Below, in pieces: positions 11,575-22,482 of a stretch of 50,765 nucleotides of DNA. This DNA is from Pseudoneurospora amorphoporcata (lineage: Eukaryota; Ascomycota; Sordariomycetes; Sordariales; Sordariaceae), in assembly GCA_033297205.1 (NCBI GenBank), contig MU859289.1:1-50765 (forward strand), given 5' to 3'. Position numbers and translations under genes: made by a program. The notes beneath the pieces were generated by a model that was given only the letters and a program-made list of their open reading frames with translations, had not been told where the DNA came from and did no database searches. Positions within the stretch are counted from its first letter, which is position 1. Every line of letters starts with the position of its first letter.

Positions 11575-12449
11575 CTTGAATCTAGGTAGGTACCTTGGCT
11601 ATCCGCGATCGGAGATGAGCTGATGTGATTGTTGATGTTGTTGCAAGGCGAAGGACGAGTGTCGTGATACGACAGACAGTTGACAGTTCAGTCGGTGGAT
11701 GAGTGAATGGACTCAAGAAAGAAAGATAAAAATCTTCAAACGAATGAAAGTGTTGTGAGATGATTTTGAAACAAAAGTCTCCCCTCAAAATCTTCGAAGC
11801 GATCACCTCATCGTCAAAGAGTCAAAATCCCGGCGGCCCATTGAGAGAACCCCGATAGCCGTCGAGTGGGTCCCGTCCTCATTGGACGGATCCGGCGCCG
11901 GTTGTCGGCGGCTGCTGCACAACACGCAAAATTTTGAATGGGAGCACGGGCCACCTTCCAGGAACATGATGCCACTTCTGCCGTTCAGGGGGGTTTGTTT
12001 TGTTCCTGACCTCATCCCATCTTGCATCCTTCATAGTGGTTGATTGGAAACATGCTCATCCTGAATATCGTCCCGTTCTTTGCCGCTACGATGCCGTAAA
12101 TGTTCCAGACTCGGTCGTAACTCGTACGTCAGTGCAGCTGCCTGACTGACTGAGGGGGTTTGAGGCCATTCATGGAAGTCACATGTTTGATCCCGAACCA
12201 AACATGTCGGCGGCTAGACTAGGTAGTCGGTGATTGATTGATTGAACGCTCGGTGGCGTTCGTTCATCCCCGAGACATACATCCCATGGACCTGACCCGG
12301 CCCGGCCCCGGCCCCGGGACTCGGCCGTGATTGTCTGTGATAGGCAGCAGGTATATCTGTCCGTGAGATCCGTGGTGTTGAAGCTAATGTTTTGTATTAC
12401 TTTCTTGATCTTGCAACTACAACCATTTTCACACACACACCATCTCAGC
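11575..12449. promoter_or_regulatory. Shared divergent promoter region of the sulfide-oxidation pair
   Basis: 875 bp separate the two start codons, and no gene is visible between them. A GC-rich block of repeated CCGGCC near 12296-12320 precedes the dioxygenase leader. The arrangement would allow co-regulation of both enzymes. No specific operator can be named from sequence alone. Confidence 0.5.
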
Positions 12450-13697
12450 ATGACATCTTCACAACCATATCTTGCAGAACTCTATCAAACGACGAGCACT
12501 CTGCTAAATTACAGCAGCACTTTTGCTCCATGTCTTTACCACATTCAGCATCTCATTCTCACGACATCGCTTCCAAGAAGCGCATCCCAAATCGCCAGCA
12601 CAAGATCTCTCTGCTCGACATCTTCATCACCATCCTCTAGCCAGAGGAGAGTAACTCACCAACCCCATCGACCGCTTCCACCATCACGACGCACACATCT
12701 CCCTCGTAGCATAAACCCCTTCCAATTACCATCCTCCTCCTCCCGCCGTTACAGCACCCCATCATCATCATCATCCTCCACGCCGCCGCCAGAACCAACA
12801 ATAACCCCCATCTTCGAGCCCGTAACCTGCACATTCCAATACCTCGTCGCCGACCCCTCCACTCTCCTCGCAGCCATAATCGACCCAGTCCTCGATTACT
12901 CACCCACCGATAACTCCATTTCCACCCCCACCGCCGACTCCTTACTCTCCCTCATCGCCTCCAAAGGCTACCAAATCGCCTGGATCTTGGAGACCCACGC
13001 CCACGCCGACCACTTATCCGCTGCTTCCTACTTGCAGAGCCGGTTAACCGAGATTCAAGGGGAGGAACATAAACCGCCTATTGGGATCGGAAAGAGGATA
13101 AGCACCGTGCAGAGTTTGTTCAGCAAGAGGTACGGGGTACCGGAGGAGGAAGTCGTCAACGAGCACGTGTTTGGACATTTGTTCGACGACGACCAAGTCT
13201 TCCGCATTGGCAACCTCCAAGCAAAAGCGATTCATCTACCCGGACACACGCCCGATCATCTGGGGTACCAAATCGGGGACTTCAACGTCTTCTGTGGTGA
13301 CAGCCTGTTCAATGCCGACATAGGCACGGCGAGGTGTGATTTCCCTGGCGGAAGTGCTCATGATTTGTATCACTCCGGTCGGAAGCTGCTGCAGAGCTTG
13401 CCGGATCAAGCCAAGATTTGGACGGGACATGATTATCCCCCCGAGGACAGGAAGGAGCCGGTGCCGTGCTTGACGGTCAAGGAGCATAGGGAGAGGAATA
13501 AGCATTTGAGGGATGGGATTACCGAGGACGAGTTTGTGAAGGCTAGACAGGAGAGGGATCGGAACTTGGCAGCGCCCAGACTGTTGCATCAAAGTTTGCA
13601 GGTCAACATTCGGGCGGGCAAGCTGCCGGGGGAAAATGAGAGTGGCTTGAAGTTGTTGCATCTGCCGGTCAAGATCAAGACGGACAAGAAGTGGTGA
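12450..13697 (+). CDS. ETHE1-type persulfide dioxygenase, mitochondrial
   Basis: Single exon of 415 residues from an ATG at 12450. The first ~105 residues are Ser/Arg-rich with few acids and end around SSRRYSTP, a long mitochondrial targeting region. The metallo-beta-lactamase core has HAHADH at 183-188, His266 in LPGHTPDH, Asp284 in FCGDSLFNADIG and His327 in TGHDY. The stretch DIGTARCDFPGG is diagnostic of ETHE1/persulfide dioxygenases rather than glyoxalase II. The iron-dependent reaction turns glutathione persulfide plus O2 into sulfite and glutathione. It lies divergent to sulfide:quinone oxidoreductase, so the pair covers two successive steps of mitochondrial sulfide oxidation. A C-terminal extension after the core is charged and likely variable. 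An ATG at 12390 is an alternative, less likely start. Confidence 0.9.
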   Translation: MTSSQPYLAELYQTTSTLLNYSSTFAPCLYHIQHLILTTSLPRSASQIASTRSLCSTSSSPSSSQRRVTHQPHRPLPPSRRTHLPRSINPFQLPSSSSRRYSTPSSSSSSTPPPEPTITPIFEPVTCTFQYLVADPSTLLAAIIDPVLDYSPTDNSISTPTADSLLSLIASKGYQIAWILETHAHADHLSAASYLQSRLTEIQGEEHKPPIGIGKRISTVQSLFSKRYGVPEEEVVNEHVFGHLFDDDQVFRIGNLQAKAIHLPGHTPDHLGYQIGDFNVFCGDSLFNADIGTARCDFPGGSAHDLYHSGRKLLQSLPDQAKIWTGHDYPPEDRKEPVPCLTVKEHRERNKHLRDGITEDEFVKARQERDRNLAAPRLLHQSLQVNIRAGKLPGENESGLKLLHLPVKIKTDKKW

Positions 13698-14157
13698 TTT
13701 GGACGATTTAGTGGCAAGTGACAGCTGAATGGGAGGGAAAGCACGCACCTTAAAATCACCCAAGTAATACATTATCAACTTTCCAACTCTGTTCACTGAG
13801 GTTAACACCTGTCGTTATGTTTTCTACGTGTTCGCGGCACAAGATCATGGCTCAGTCCCCAACAATAAGCGTCGGCGTCGTCAGAGACAAGTAGAAACTG
13901 CTTCTACCACGCTCCATCATGATGGCTTGCCTTGCAAGCACATTGTGCGGTTATTGAGAATTCTGACGCCCCATGCGACGGCAAGTACTAACTGTCGTAC
14001 TGCCAGTAAACAAAGAGAAACGAGACTGAAAAAAGAGAGAGAACAAAGAAAGAAAGAAGCTAGCAAGACGGTAAAAGCTAGCGAAAAAGATGACACCGGG
14101 CACCATCTCCACGGGCTAATTATTGATTGGCTGATCGTACCACTAGGTACCATCACT
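13698..14157. other. Convergent intergenic region
   Basis: 460 bp lie between the stops of the dioxygenase (+) and the F-box gene (-). It includes A/G-rich sequence at 14020-14095. No gene-like frame, RNA or repeat was recognised. Confidence 0.5.
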
Positions 14158-15753
14158 TCAATAAACAATCTCTCCATCCTCGACCTCCATCTCAAAATTA
14201 TACCTCTCCAGCATCAGCGGGTCAACACCCAACGCATACCTCACCACTTCCTCCTCATGCTGTTCCATCCAGTCCAACCGATTTTGCAGCCTCCGATACG
14301 TCCTTTCGTAGAGGAAATAGTCATCGTACCAGATGCGGAACCAAGAGGTCATCACGTTGTTCATGATCTCTTCGTTGGAGCGACTATCTAAGATAGACTG
14401 CCGCAACGGCCGCAAGCCTTGGTACATGTGCTCAACGAAGATGGTGAAGCGAGTGTACCGGTGGTAGAGGTCATCGAGTTGCAGTGTCGTCAGGGGAGGC
14501 ACGGCGAGAAGGTCTTCTTCCATTTGAATAGGGAAGCCGGAGACAATCGGCACGCCGCACTCGGCCCAGTTTGCGAATTCTCCTCCAGGACCGAAGTCTT
14601 CGAGGAGCTTGCCCCACCCGAACAACACTTGGAATTTGACCCTGTTGAGGGCGTCAATCAGCAGCGACCTCGCGAAGCGTACGATGTGGCCTCTGAATGC
14701 GGCCATGCCGTGCTCTGCCAAAAAGCACCGATTGCATCTGGGCTTCCTCAGCTCTCCCAATTGGGGATCTGGCACCAGATAATTGGCTATCTCCCTCTTC
14801 AGCAGATCCTCCGTCTTGTACGCCGCGATTGGCAACCGGAACTGTGATGCATCTTTCCACTTTGAGCAACCTCTGCAGCGGACGGTACACATCATCCACG
14901 TATACGCCTTATTGCGCTGGTTGCCAAACTGGGTGAAGCGGCGGCCCGTTCCGGAGAGAGGGATAGGATTGAACAAGGTGGGGAAGCACCTGTCGAAGAG
15001 ATTGTAAAAGGGTAACTTGCGCCCTGTAGCCACCGGCAACGGGGGGAAGGCGTTGCCGGGGTTGTTCGTCGGGTTAAGATGGCGCAGGTCGCCTCCAAGA
15101 AAGCGGCATTCATTGCAGCGGCGGTTGTGCCGGCGGAGGCCACAAAGCAGGAGCTCGGCGTCGTAGGCAGTCCGGTCGTTGGCTGCTATTATGGCCTTGG
15201 CCTCCGCGGCCCAAAGGAACTGGTTGACGCCGTCATGAGGCATGTGGTCGTCTGGGTGCGTTGCCTCATGATGCTGCCTTCGGACATGGGCTAGTGACTT
15301 GATCTCGTTTGAAATACGGGTAAATACCCGGTGTTGGATGATCCTGCCTCTTACGTCGTCCTCCCATCCATCGAGGTACCACCATTCCGCCAGACGATTA
15401 GCCTCCCAACTGCCGGGAGGAGGCTTGCGAAGGTCGAGCCGCAGGATATTGTGGTTGTCGAACATTTGGTGCGGCAGGAGCTTGAGGCAGCCTCCGCAGG
15501 CGTACTTGTTGGATTCCCAGTCTATAGAGCCGATAGGAGGGATAATCTGGTTATCCCTGCCTCTGATGAGCGGCACGATGCCAATCAGCTCAACGGCGAG
15601 GAGGCGCTGGAGTAGGTTGGCGCGCGTCGGCTGTATCGTAACTCGTAGAGACTGGCAGGTTTGGGCCAGGTTGATTAGTGAGATGGGATCGACGTATCCC
15701 AGAATACTGAGGAGAATATCCAGCGGGACAGTGTGCAACGAAATGGCCGGCAT
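14158..15753 (-). CDS. F-box protein with several CxxC clusters
   Basis: Single exon, 531 residues. Residues 5-50 form an F-box (LHTVPLDILLSILGYVDPISLINLAQTC), which in known proteins binds Skp1 in an SCF ubiquitin ligase. The rest contains repeated Cys pairs: CGGC near 86-89, a C...CNEC cluster about 200, C..CRGC about 300 and CNRC about 350. That is like the zinc-ribbon-bearing F-box proteins common in filamentous ascomycetes. The C-terminal third is rich in Arg, Glu and aromatic residues and may be helical. Ubiquitin-ligase adaptor is the family inference; the target is unknown. The gene converges on the dioxygenase gene, and no intron is needed. Confidence 0.82.
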   Translation of the reverse strand: MPAISLHTVPLDILLSILGYVDPISLINLAQTCQSLRVTIQPTRANLLQRLLAVELIGIVPLIRGRDNQIIPPIGSIDWESNKYACGGCLKLLPHQMFDNHNILRLDLRKPPPGSWEANRLAEWWYLDGWEDDVRGRIIQHRVFTRISNEIKSLAHVRRQHHEATHPDDHMPHDGVNQFLWAAEAKAIIAANDRTAYDAELLLCGLRRHNRRCNECRFLGGDLRHLNPTNNPGNAFPPLPVATGRKLPFYNLFDRCFPTLFNPIPLSGTGRRFTQFGNQRNKAYTWMMCTVRCRGCSKWKDASQFRLPIAAYKTEDLLKREIANYLVPDPQLGELRKPRCNRCFLAEHGMAAFRGHIVRFARSLLIDALNRVKFQVLFGWGKLLEDFGPGGEFANWAECGVPIVSGFPIQMEEDLLAVPPLTTLQLDDLYHRYTRFTIFVEHMYQGLRPLRQSILDSRSNEEIMNNVMTSWFRIWYDDYFLYERTYRRLQNRLDWMEQHEEEVVRYALGVDPLMLERYNFEMEVEDGEIVY

Positions 15754-16544
15754 TTTCGTGGAGTGCTCGAGGCTGGGTGAGATGGTTTGGCGAGATGGTT
15801 GAAGAGTTGTGGGTTTATATACTTCAGAGCAAACTTGGTCAGCTTGTTGTCGCGTTGGTGCTTGTCTAGCACGACTAGAGCCAGCTGCTGGTCGATCAAG
15901 CCGAAGTGAGGAAAAGGTGATGAAGGTGGAGGTTGACGCGTCAAGTAGGCATGCCAGATCTGACAGCAGGCGATCTCAAGTCGAGTATCGTAAATGAAAG
16001 GCGAGTTTGTTCAGCCAGGCGATCACTTGGAAAGGCTGATGAAGGACGAGGAGGAGCGGACGTGAAGGATGGGGTATCGCGATGAACAAGGAAAAGGGAA
16101 AAATGAGATTAGGGTTGAACCAGAAAGGAAGAGAACCGAGAAGGAGGGTTAGGAAATACGAGTGTTCATTAAATCGAAGGAGCGGCAACTGCGGTCAAAG
16201 AAGTTGGTATTAAGACGGAGTTCGACTTGACGTGGATGGTACGAGTTGATGAGGGATGGTGGGGCAAGAAGTGCCTCCCGTCGCTGACAACCCGGGGTGA
16301 TACGTTATCTTATCTCCAAAGAATTGCTCGTGATATTTCACGTGACCCCCCTCAGCGGCACCACCTTCTCTTGGCATTACAATATTTCACTCAGTTCAGG
16401 GCTTAACAACCACAATTACAGGCCAAGCAAATAATGTCACATACAAAAAGCTTACCAAGTTCCAAACCAACCAATTATTCAAGAGCAAGCCCGACTAAGG
16501 TACCTTAACCACCACCCCATCAAATCAAATCATCTCAATAAAAA
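15754..16544. other. Intergenic region upstream of the F-box gene
   Basis: Nearly 800 bp hold the F-box gene's 5' region and the 3' region of the small Cys-rich gene on the same strand. I see no additional gene. Confidence 0.45.
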
Positions 16545-16904
16545 CTACTTCCCCGCCCCCCTTCCCACGTTAGCTTCCGTTGCTTGCGATTCAATACATA
16601 CTCGGAAACAGTAGTACTCTCCATAACCATAATCATCTCTGCAATTGTCGCAAGAGCAACAGGATACCTTAGCTAATCAACACTTACCACAAACCAAACA
16701 AACCACCCTCCTCTCCAACTCCTTATCCGCCTTCTGCTGAACAGTAATAGCCCTCACCCCATTCGGGCACTTATTAACATAGTCGTCCTCAAACTCGATG
16801 CCAAGCTTTCGCGCCGTGGCGCAAAGAGTCTGTTCGTCCGGGATGGGCTTGGCAGAACCGCAGAAGCGGCAGATGGCGGGGGTGAAGGGGATTTGGAAGC
16901 ACAT
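16545..16904 (-). CDS. Small cysteine-rich protein with an in-frame 51-nt intron
   Basis: The first exon, 16904-16688, begins MCFQIPFTPAICRFCG and ends at ...VVCLVC. A GTAAGT donor follows at once. Using the GCAGAG acceptor removes 51 nt and continues DDYGYGEYYCFRVC to a stop at 16545-16547, giving 102 residues. If the intron is kept, the product ends two codons past the donor, at a TGA (75 residues). The remaining intron sequence is otherwise open and Cys-rich. Two CxxC pairs (CRFC, CLVC) and further Cys residues suggest metal binding or disulfides. No signal peptide is seen, so a small zinc protein is the better guess. The family was not recognised. A second acceptor two bases upstream would shift the frame. 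Confidence 0.55.
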
Positions 16905-17022
16905 GTTTGCTGTGTGCGGTGTGGGTGGTTCGTGGTGTGGTGATACTCGGTGTCTGGGCACTGAGTACTTGTTTTCCGTAAGTGAGTTTTAAAAAGAGAC
17001 TTAAGTGGGTGTTTTAATTGAT

Positions 17023-17050
17023 TGTGAGTGTGAGTGTGAGTGTGTGTGTT
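17023..17050. repeat. GAGTGT/GTGT microsatellite
   Basis: A short TGAGTG-to-TGTG run lies about 120-150 bp upstream of the start of the small Cys-rich gene, probably in its leader or promoter. Confidence 0.6.
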
Positions 17051-17721
17051 TGATGCGGATGCGGATGGGATAGAGAGAGAGAAACCTTCATGTTTGACCC
17101 GGTGTGTCTTGTGCATTTATACTTGTTTTCGCAAAGTCAGAACGCTGCAAGATATTCAGAGAAGTTGGGGTCTTGTTTCGGTACAATGGTCTTGTTCTGG
17201 CGGTGGTTTTTGACAGACGGGGCTGTACTCTCGATACAATAGCTCTGTTTCGACGAGCAGCTTTGCTGGGTGAAACAAATCAGACAAAGAACAAGGTAGA
17301 CCAAGTCTCGGGAACGAGTGGACAATGACGGGCGGTTCCTCTACTGTACTATGATCCGTCTTGGTCGGGATAAAGTGGGACAAAGAAAACAGAATGTGAT
17401 CGCAGAGCCTCTAACCTGAACAACCATGAACGGAAGTGTGTTCTTTTAACGACGGATCACTTCCGGTCCACGTCAATATGAGAAAACTCCTATCACCGCC
17501 AATCGGCGTCGCTCCGTGCCTGCTGCGCCTGCCCCTTTCCGCTCATGGCTCCAGCACCGGCACCGGCAGACATCCCCCGTCCCGTCCCCCGGGTACTCCC
17601 GTGAACAGCTGTGAGCCTCTGGAGTGACTGATACTCGGTGGTGTGGTTCCCCTAGGTCAAGGCATCAATCCAGCCAGCCAGCGTCGTTTTACCCTGCCAC
17701 AATTTTCCCTTCTCCCTTTGC
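17051..17721. other. Intergenic region, no gene seen
   Basis: Open frames here are short, overlapping and without splice-supported structure. The stretch should hold the promoter of the small Cys-rich gene and the 3' UTR of the secreted protein gene. Confidence 0.4.
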
Positions 17722-18390
17722 CTATTCTGTTAATGCCAAATTCTTAGGCAGATCATTACCACCCAGAATACCCTCACAATACTCGCTGTCATCAGCAGCA
17801 TCCATGAACCCATACTCCTTCTCTTCGTCCCAGCTCCTCCACACCCCGCCAACTGCGGTCTGCATCCATGGTGCCGGTCCGCCCTCAGGTTCAGGCCAAG
17901 TCTCTCCATTGACGTTGAGCTTACTACCGCACGCAACCTCTATTATCTCCTTGGCAGCCTGCAGCTCCGTAATGTCGCATGTTTTCGGGTTTCCGCCCTC
18001 CGAGTAATTGCACACGTAGGCTCTGACGCTACCAAAGGTCCAGGAGATCTTGGAGCGCGGCGGGAGGACCACGTGCTCCGGGTTTCGGTAGTTGTTGGCA
18101 TGCACAGGGGCAAGTTTTGAACCGGTGGGCGGATTGCTCTCATTCCACGCATTCATCCCGAGCGTACCTGTAAAACTGCCATATTGACAATGAATTCCCA
18201 GCATTGACAAGGCGGAAAGGAGGTCATAGGCCTGTTGTGTCGCGTTCGCAGTCGATGAGCTCCACAAGTCATGTGTCAAGGGACACCAGACCTTGGCCGT
18301 TGGGACAGGGACAGAATTGGCGCGCGGGCCGGCCGTCACCAGCGGAAGTAGGACCAGGATGTTGAAGAACTGGAGAATGGCTAGATGCAT
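17722..18390 (-). CDS. Predicted secreted protein with six cysteines
   Basis: Single exon of 222 residues. A signal peptide is clear: MHLAILQFFNILVLLPLVTAG, with cleavage expected after about residue 20. Six Cys (WCP, HCQ, VCN, TCD, ACG, YCE) could form three disulfides, and several N-x-S/T sequons are present. The mature protein is rich in Trp, Pro and acidic residues. A probable 5' UTR intron lies at 18412-18472 on this strand (GTAAGG donor, GCTAAC branch, CTCCCAG acceptor). A TATAAA-like box sits around 18546-18555, about 160 bp upstream of the ATG. No family was recognised; a small extracellular or wall-associated protein is as far as the sequence goes. Confidence 0.75.
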   Translation of the reverse strand: MHLAILQFFNILVLLPLVTAGPRANSVPVPTAKVWCPLTHDLWSSSTANATQQAYDLLSALSMLGIHCQYGSFTGTLGMNAWNESNPPTGSKLAPVHANNYRNPEHVVLPPRSKISWTFGSVRAYVCNYSEGGNPKTCDITELQAAKEIIEVACGSKLNVNGETWPEPEGGPAPWMQTAVGGVWRSWDEEKEYGFMDAADDSEYCEGILGGNDLPKNLALTE

Positions 18391-18555
18391 GATGGCTGGT
18401 GTGCTCTGGGACTGGGAGATAGGTTAGCACCAGTCTGACCTGATGGCCTAGAGTTATCGACTGGTTCCTTACAGGTTTTGTATGAGAAAGCACGGCTGCA
18501 TCAATGATGAAGAAGGATGATATCCTAAAACAGGTGATCGCTCACCTTTATATCC

Positions 18556-20343
18556 AGCAGCAACTGCGAATAGGGAACGTTTCATATCTGAGTCTTATCA
18601 GACAATTTTTAGCAAAGATGTCTTTCCGGGAGAGAGAGTACGGTACCCAGCCCTACGTGGAGAATATTGTGCTCGGTACTTTCTGTTGGCAAGAGCACTG
18701 TACTGTATCCATGCGTTTCGCTGTCCATTGTATTCACGCCTGTGCCTGGTATGACATTTGTGAGTTTGTCGCCATGTTTGCCTTGCATTACTCTCGTCGT
18801 CTTGTATCGCCCAAGCACGTTTGATGTTGTGCGAGATGGTGACTGGGAGTTCTTCGTGTCACATTTGCGCCCTCTGTTAGTTCTCTGACGGAACGAACTG
18901 CCGACTCACATGTGTTTTCTCTTATTGTTTTGACAACGATTGACATTGTGGAGGGAAACGAGCAGAGGGATACACAAAGACCGGCTCGAATCACGAAGGG
19001 TAAGACACCCATTAATTGTTTCAATCGAGGTGTCCTGATAGGAAAGGGCGAACTGAAGACAGAAGCCGATTGACCATTGAATGTTAATGAAATCGGCAGG
19101 AGGCAACTGTGGAGGCAAGAAGAGAGACGAGAGCCGGCGTGCACATGAAGTGGACGTGACGAGGACAGATGTTCTCGGCACCGAAAACTTTTCCTCTCGC
19201 AGAAATCAATGTTTTGCTGATTTTCTAAAATTGCTCAGCGTTCGCGAGGGCAGGGGCGACTGCATCAGTCCGGGTTAGGGTTCACGATCCGTTGAGTAGG
19301 CTAGACTACAGCTTGAGGAAAGTGTTCGACGACAAAGGTTGAAGTCGAGACCTTTGGATACTTCTACTGATCAGCGTCGATAAATGGCGTGTGCCCAGGA
19401 TTATTTCGGGCCAAGGCGGTGATCATCCGCTGGCGTGTATCCCCGAGCAAACAAGGTGAAGATGGCCATTCCGTTGTCAACAAAAAACTCATGCCCGAGG
19501 GTTCAAGATTTGGCTATAGATTATCTCGTTGCAAAGGAGAAGCTGTCCGTACAGTTCGCATTGTTTTCAGAATGCAACATGTCTTGAAATGGACGAGTGT
19601 CCTTGATGTACCTTATCGTTGAGATGTCGCGGACCGCTTCCGAGTCAGTACCTACCATATCGGTCGTAATGCGAAATCCCGGACGTAACTAACAGCATCG
19701 CACAGTTTTGTTGTGGGTGTTTTGTTAAAGAGCTGGAAAAGGTTGAGCCTCATCTGTTAGGGCTCGCCACCTGCCGGTAATAGTGGCGTGATAGCTGCAT
19801 AAAGGGTCCTGGAGCGGAGCCGTTTAGGGGGCCACAGGGGGGGTCTTTTAGCGCCCTAAGAGGCTGAAGCGGTGGGACTGCACAGCGTTCTGGAATGTCA
19901 AAAGTCAACAAGCGATGACATCATAGCATCTGACGCAAGCTTGCTTGAAGTGTGACCAATCACGAGCCGCACAACGTCATGGGCAGGGTAGAAATCCAAT
20001 GTCTTGCCTTCTCTTTTTCGTCACTGCCAGATCCCGGCATCCTCTTGTTTATCATTTTGCTTGAATACGGGATGCATTGGACGGCACCATTGGAGGGTTA
20101 CCTAGGCACCTATCGGCAAAGAAACAGAATGCAAATCATGCTGATGCCCTCTTTTGGTTCTCCTTTTCCTACTTTACTCAATTACAACGCTATCGATTAA
20201 TCTCTTTCTTCTTTTCTTCCATTTTAGTCTTTCCATCTACTATCCACGCCGATCACTAACCAACCTACCTGTACATCCAAAGCTACCTTCCTACAAAGAA
20301 ACAGTCTCGACATATTCCTATTGACCGAGACCGAGAACCTCCG
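18556..20343. other. Long intergenic region without recognised genes
   Basis: About 1.8 kb lie between the secreted protein promoter and the membrane protein start. Frames are short and none combines a good start, codon composition and splice sites. GT-rich patches resembling TTAGGG occur singly (19271, 19824) but never in tandem. The last ~200 bp are pyrimidine-rich and look like the leader of the downstream gene. Confidence 0.45.
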
Positions 20344-21628
20344 ATGGCCGACAGCGCATCCTCCTACGAGCTCGAGAGAAAGGAGGATATGCCCAGTGCC
20401 TCCCCATCCTCGGGGCAACTGGAGGGAGAAACACTCGAAACCACAAGACGACACGGCCACAGACACCACAATGGTCCCACAACGAACGGTCTTGCTCCCC
20501 CGGGGCAGCACACGCAACCCCATTCCTCCGCCTCCTCTGCCACAGCCGTCAACGTCCAACCTCCGCAGTCTTGTCACCCTGTCTGGCAGTTTCTGGAGAA
20601 CTGGCTTATACCCGCTAGCACCGGCAATCACCCCGACGACACCGTGCCGACCTTGGACGACACCCCCGGCCTCCCGCGCCTCAGGTACAACTTGATGGAC
20701 TACAAATGGAAGCTCATCATCGTCTCCTCACTCCTCGTCATGGAGTCCTCCATCCTCCCCATCGCCCTCTTCTACGGCCTATGGTACGGTACCGACCTCC
20801 GCCACGGAATCGTCTTCGCCATCATCACCGCCTTCTTCGGCCTAGTAACCGGCATCGAGTTCGGTCTCCGCTCCCTGAAACTCATGCTGCCGCGCGACGA
20901 ATACCGCCCGCTAAACCAGGACCCCGTCAAAGACCGCTGGAAGTTCGACTTCACCCACGTGACCCTTTCGTTCGGGTACACGTACATGACGGGCATTCTC
21001 ATCGGCGCCTCGATCCCCCACGAGCCCATCGTAAAGCCGTTGGCGATGCCGGTGCCGCTATTCTTTATCCAGATGGGATTGCAGTTGTTGTGGGCGGGCT
21101 GGGCGAACAAGAAACACAAGAAGGCACCGTGCAGGATTAGTTCGGTGCCCAAGGGCGGAAGAGTGCCGCCGTTGGTGTTTACGATCGTAGAGGATATCGT
21201 GGCGGTGGACGGTGCCGGCGGGAAGGAGTACAGGAGGGCAATCAATGCGAGATACGAGGTCAGCAAGAGATTTAGGGAGATGATTGCGAGACAGAATTGG
21301 TTTTGGGGAGTGGGAGCACTGGTGGATGGGGTTGCTACCATGATTGTCATTTGGACGGTACCGCAGGAGGTTGCCTATGGTGTCGGTATGTTTTTGTCCC
21401 CGTTCCCGCTTTTAATCTTGATCCTGAACGGGACGCTAACCTTCGGCGTCAACAGCTTGGGCGAGTCCTCTCATCTTCTCCGCCATCTGGACCGTCATCA
21501 CCGTGAGTTGGGTCAGAAGGGATCTCCGACGAGAAAAGGCCGAATGGCGAGCAAACGCTGAGCCACGATTGTCGACTGCGGGGACAGCGGCACAACAGGA
21601 GATGCAAGAACACCACAGTGCCGTCTAA
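20344..21628 (+). CDS. Polytopic membrane protein, function unknown
   Basis: Exons 20344-21385 and 21456-21628 flank a 70-nt intron with GTATGT donor, GCTAAC branch and AACAG acceptor, giving 404 residues. Splicing replaces a frame that would run into junk with a sixth membrane segment (WASPLIFSAIWTVITV) and a basic, acidic-ended cytosolic tail. The N-terminal ~80 residues are hydrophilic, His/Ser/Pro-rich and likely disordered. Hydrophobic segments follow at about 122-150, 155-175, 205-225, 235-255, 320-340 and 347-366. The conserved-looking loop SLKLMLPRDEYRPLNQDP lies between the second and third. This resembles uncharacterised membrane proteins conserved across filamentous ascomycetes. 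No transporter motif was recognised. Confidence 0.82.
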
Positions 21629-21832
21629 GTAACGGTTTGGCAAGAAAAATCACGATAGAGAGTTTGTTTCTTTTTGCATGTTCAGCGTACACACGGGTTT
21701 GGATGGTTCACTTTCTTTTCGGCATCTTCTCTCTCTTTTCTTCCAAGGCAATATACCCACACATATCTCGATGTCGAATTGAATCTGTTTCACCTTTCGC
21801 TTGATCTGTTCCTCGTTGGTTTTGTCTGAATG

Positions 21833-21955
21833 CATCTAACCGCCGAGCCCTTGATGCCCAAGGTCAACTTTAGGTCGCCCTGCGTGAGGCCGACCGTGTT
21901 GCCGGCCGCCATGCCCCCACCTGCCGTTTACATTGAACCTGGCGTTGGGAAGGTG
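21833..21955. repeat. Upstream duplicated block, copy 1 (pairs with 24010-24112)
   Basis: Both copies share AACCGCCGA-CCCTTGATGCCCAAGG. They then remain alignable with small gaps through a GTCACC/GAGGCC stretch to AACCTG. Each copy precedes one member of a tandem membrane-protein pair, so this is the promoter-side part of a gene duplication. Confidence 0.6.
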
Positions 21956-22345
21956 CGCTGTGCCATTAGGGAGGAGGGGTATTTATACCTGGGTTCTTGG
22001 GGTTTCCTCCCTCCTTTCAATAGTTTCTTCCTAATCAACCATCACCTCACCTTGCCCAAAGATCCAGTTTCAACCCCAGCGAGTTGCACTGGCGTCCGCA
22101 ACTTTTCCTTACTCCGGAAACTTTTTGTATTCCATTTGAGACCAGGGCATTCGTCCCCTACCTTCTTCTTCAACTTTCGGGTATTTAGGTTCAGGACCTG
22201 GTGCTTCCTTAGGATTTTCCTTTTCTTCCCAGACCAATCAATACCATCAATTTCCCCCTTTGGTTTCAGCCACTCACACATTTCTTCTTGTTTTCACCTC
22301 ATCTCCACCAGTGCTTTAGAGCACGCGACTACCGTCGTTGGAGGT

Positions 22346-22482
22346 GTTGGAAGTCCGTGCCCTTCCCATTCACTGGCACACGCCTTCAAGGTATTTCAGG
22401 CCGCCCTGGTTTCCGTTTCGACTTCTCTTCCGTTAGACAACTCCAATCAACCCTTTTTCGCTGTCGCCTTTTCCAGCCTCCA
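22346..22482. repeat. Duplicated leader, copy 1 (pairs with 26627-26788)
   Basis: The block from GTTGGAAGTCCGTGCCC to CCAGCCTCCA is nearly identical to one upstream of the kinase-like gene. The differences are a few substitutions and two or three short gaps. It lies in the presumed promoter or 5' UTR of the membrane protein gene, ahead of a 5' UTR intron at 22598-22679. Confidence 0.75.

Noticed and set aside
10084..11589. A 501-codon forward open frame
   Set aside because: It is exactly antisense to the sulfide:quinone oxidoreductase gene, whose own frame has all family motifs. The forward frame is a codon-bias shadow.
19265..19835. Telomere-like TTAGGG words
   Set aside because: They are isolated single units, not tandem arrays.
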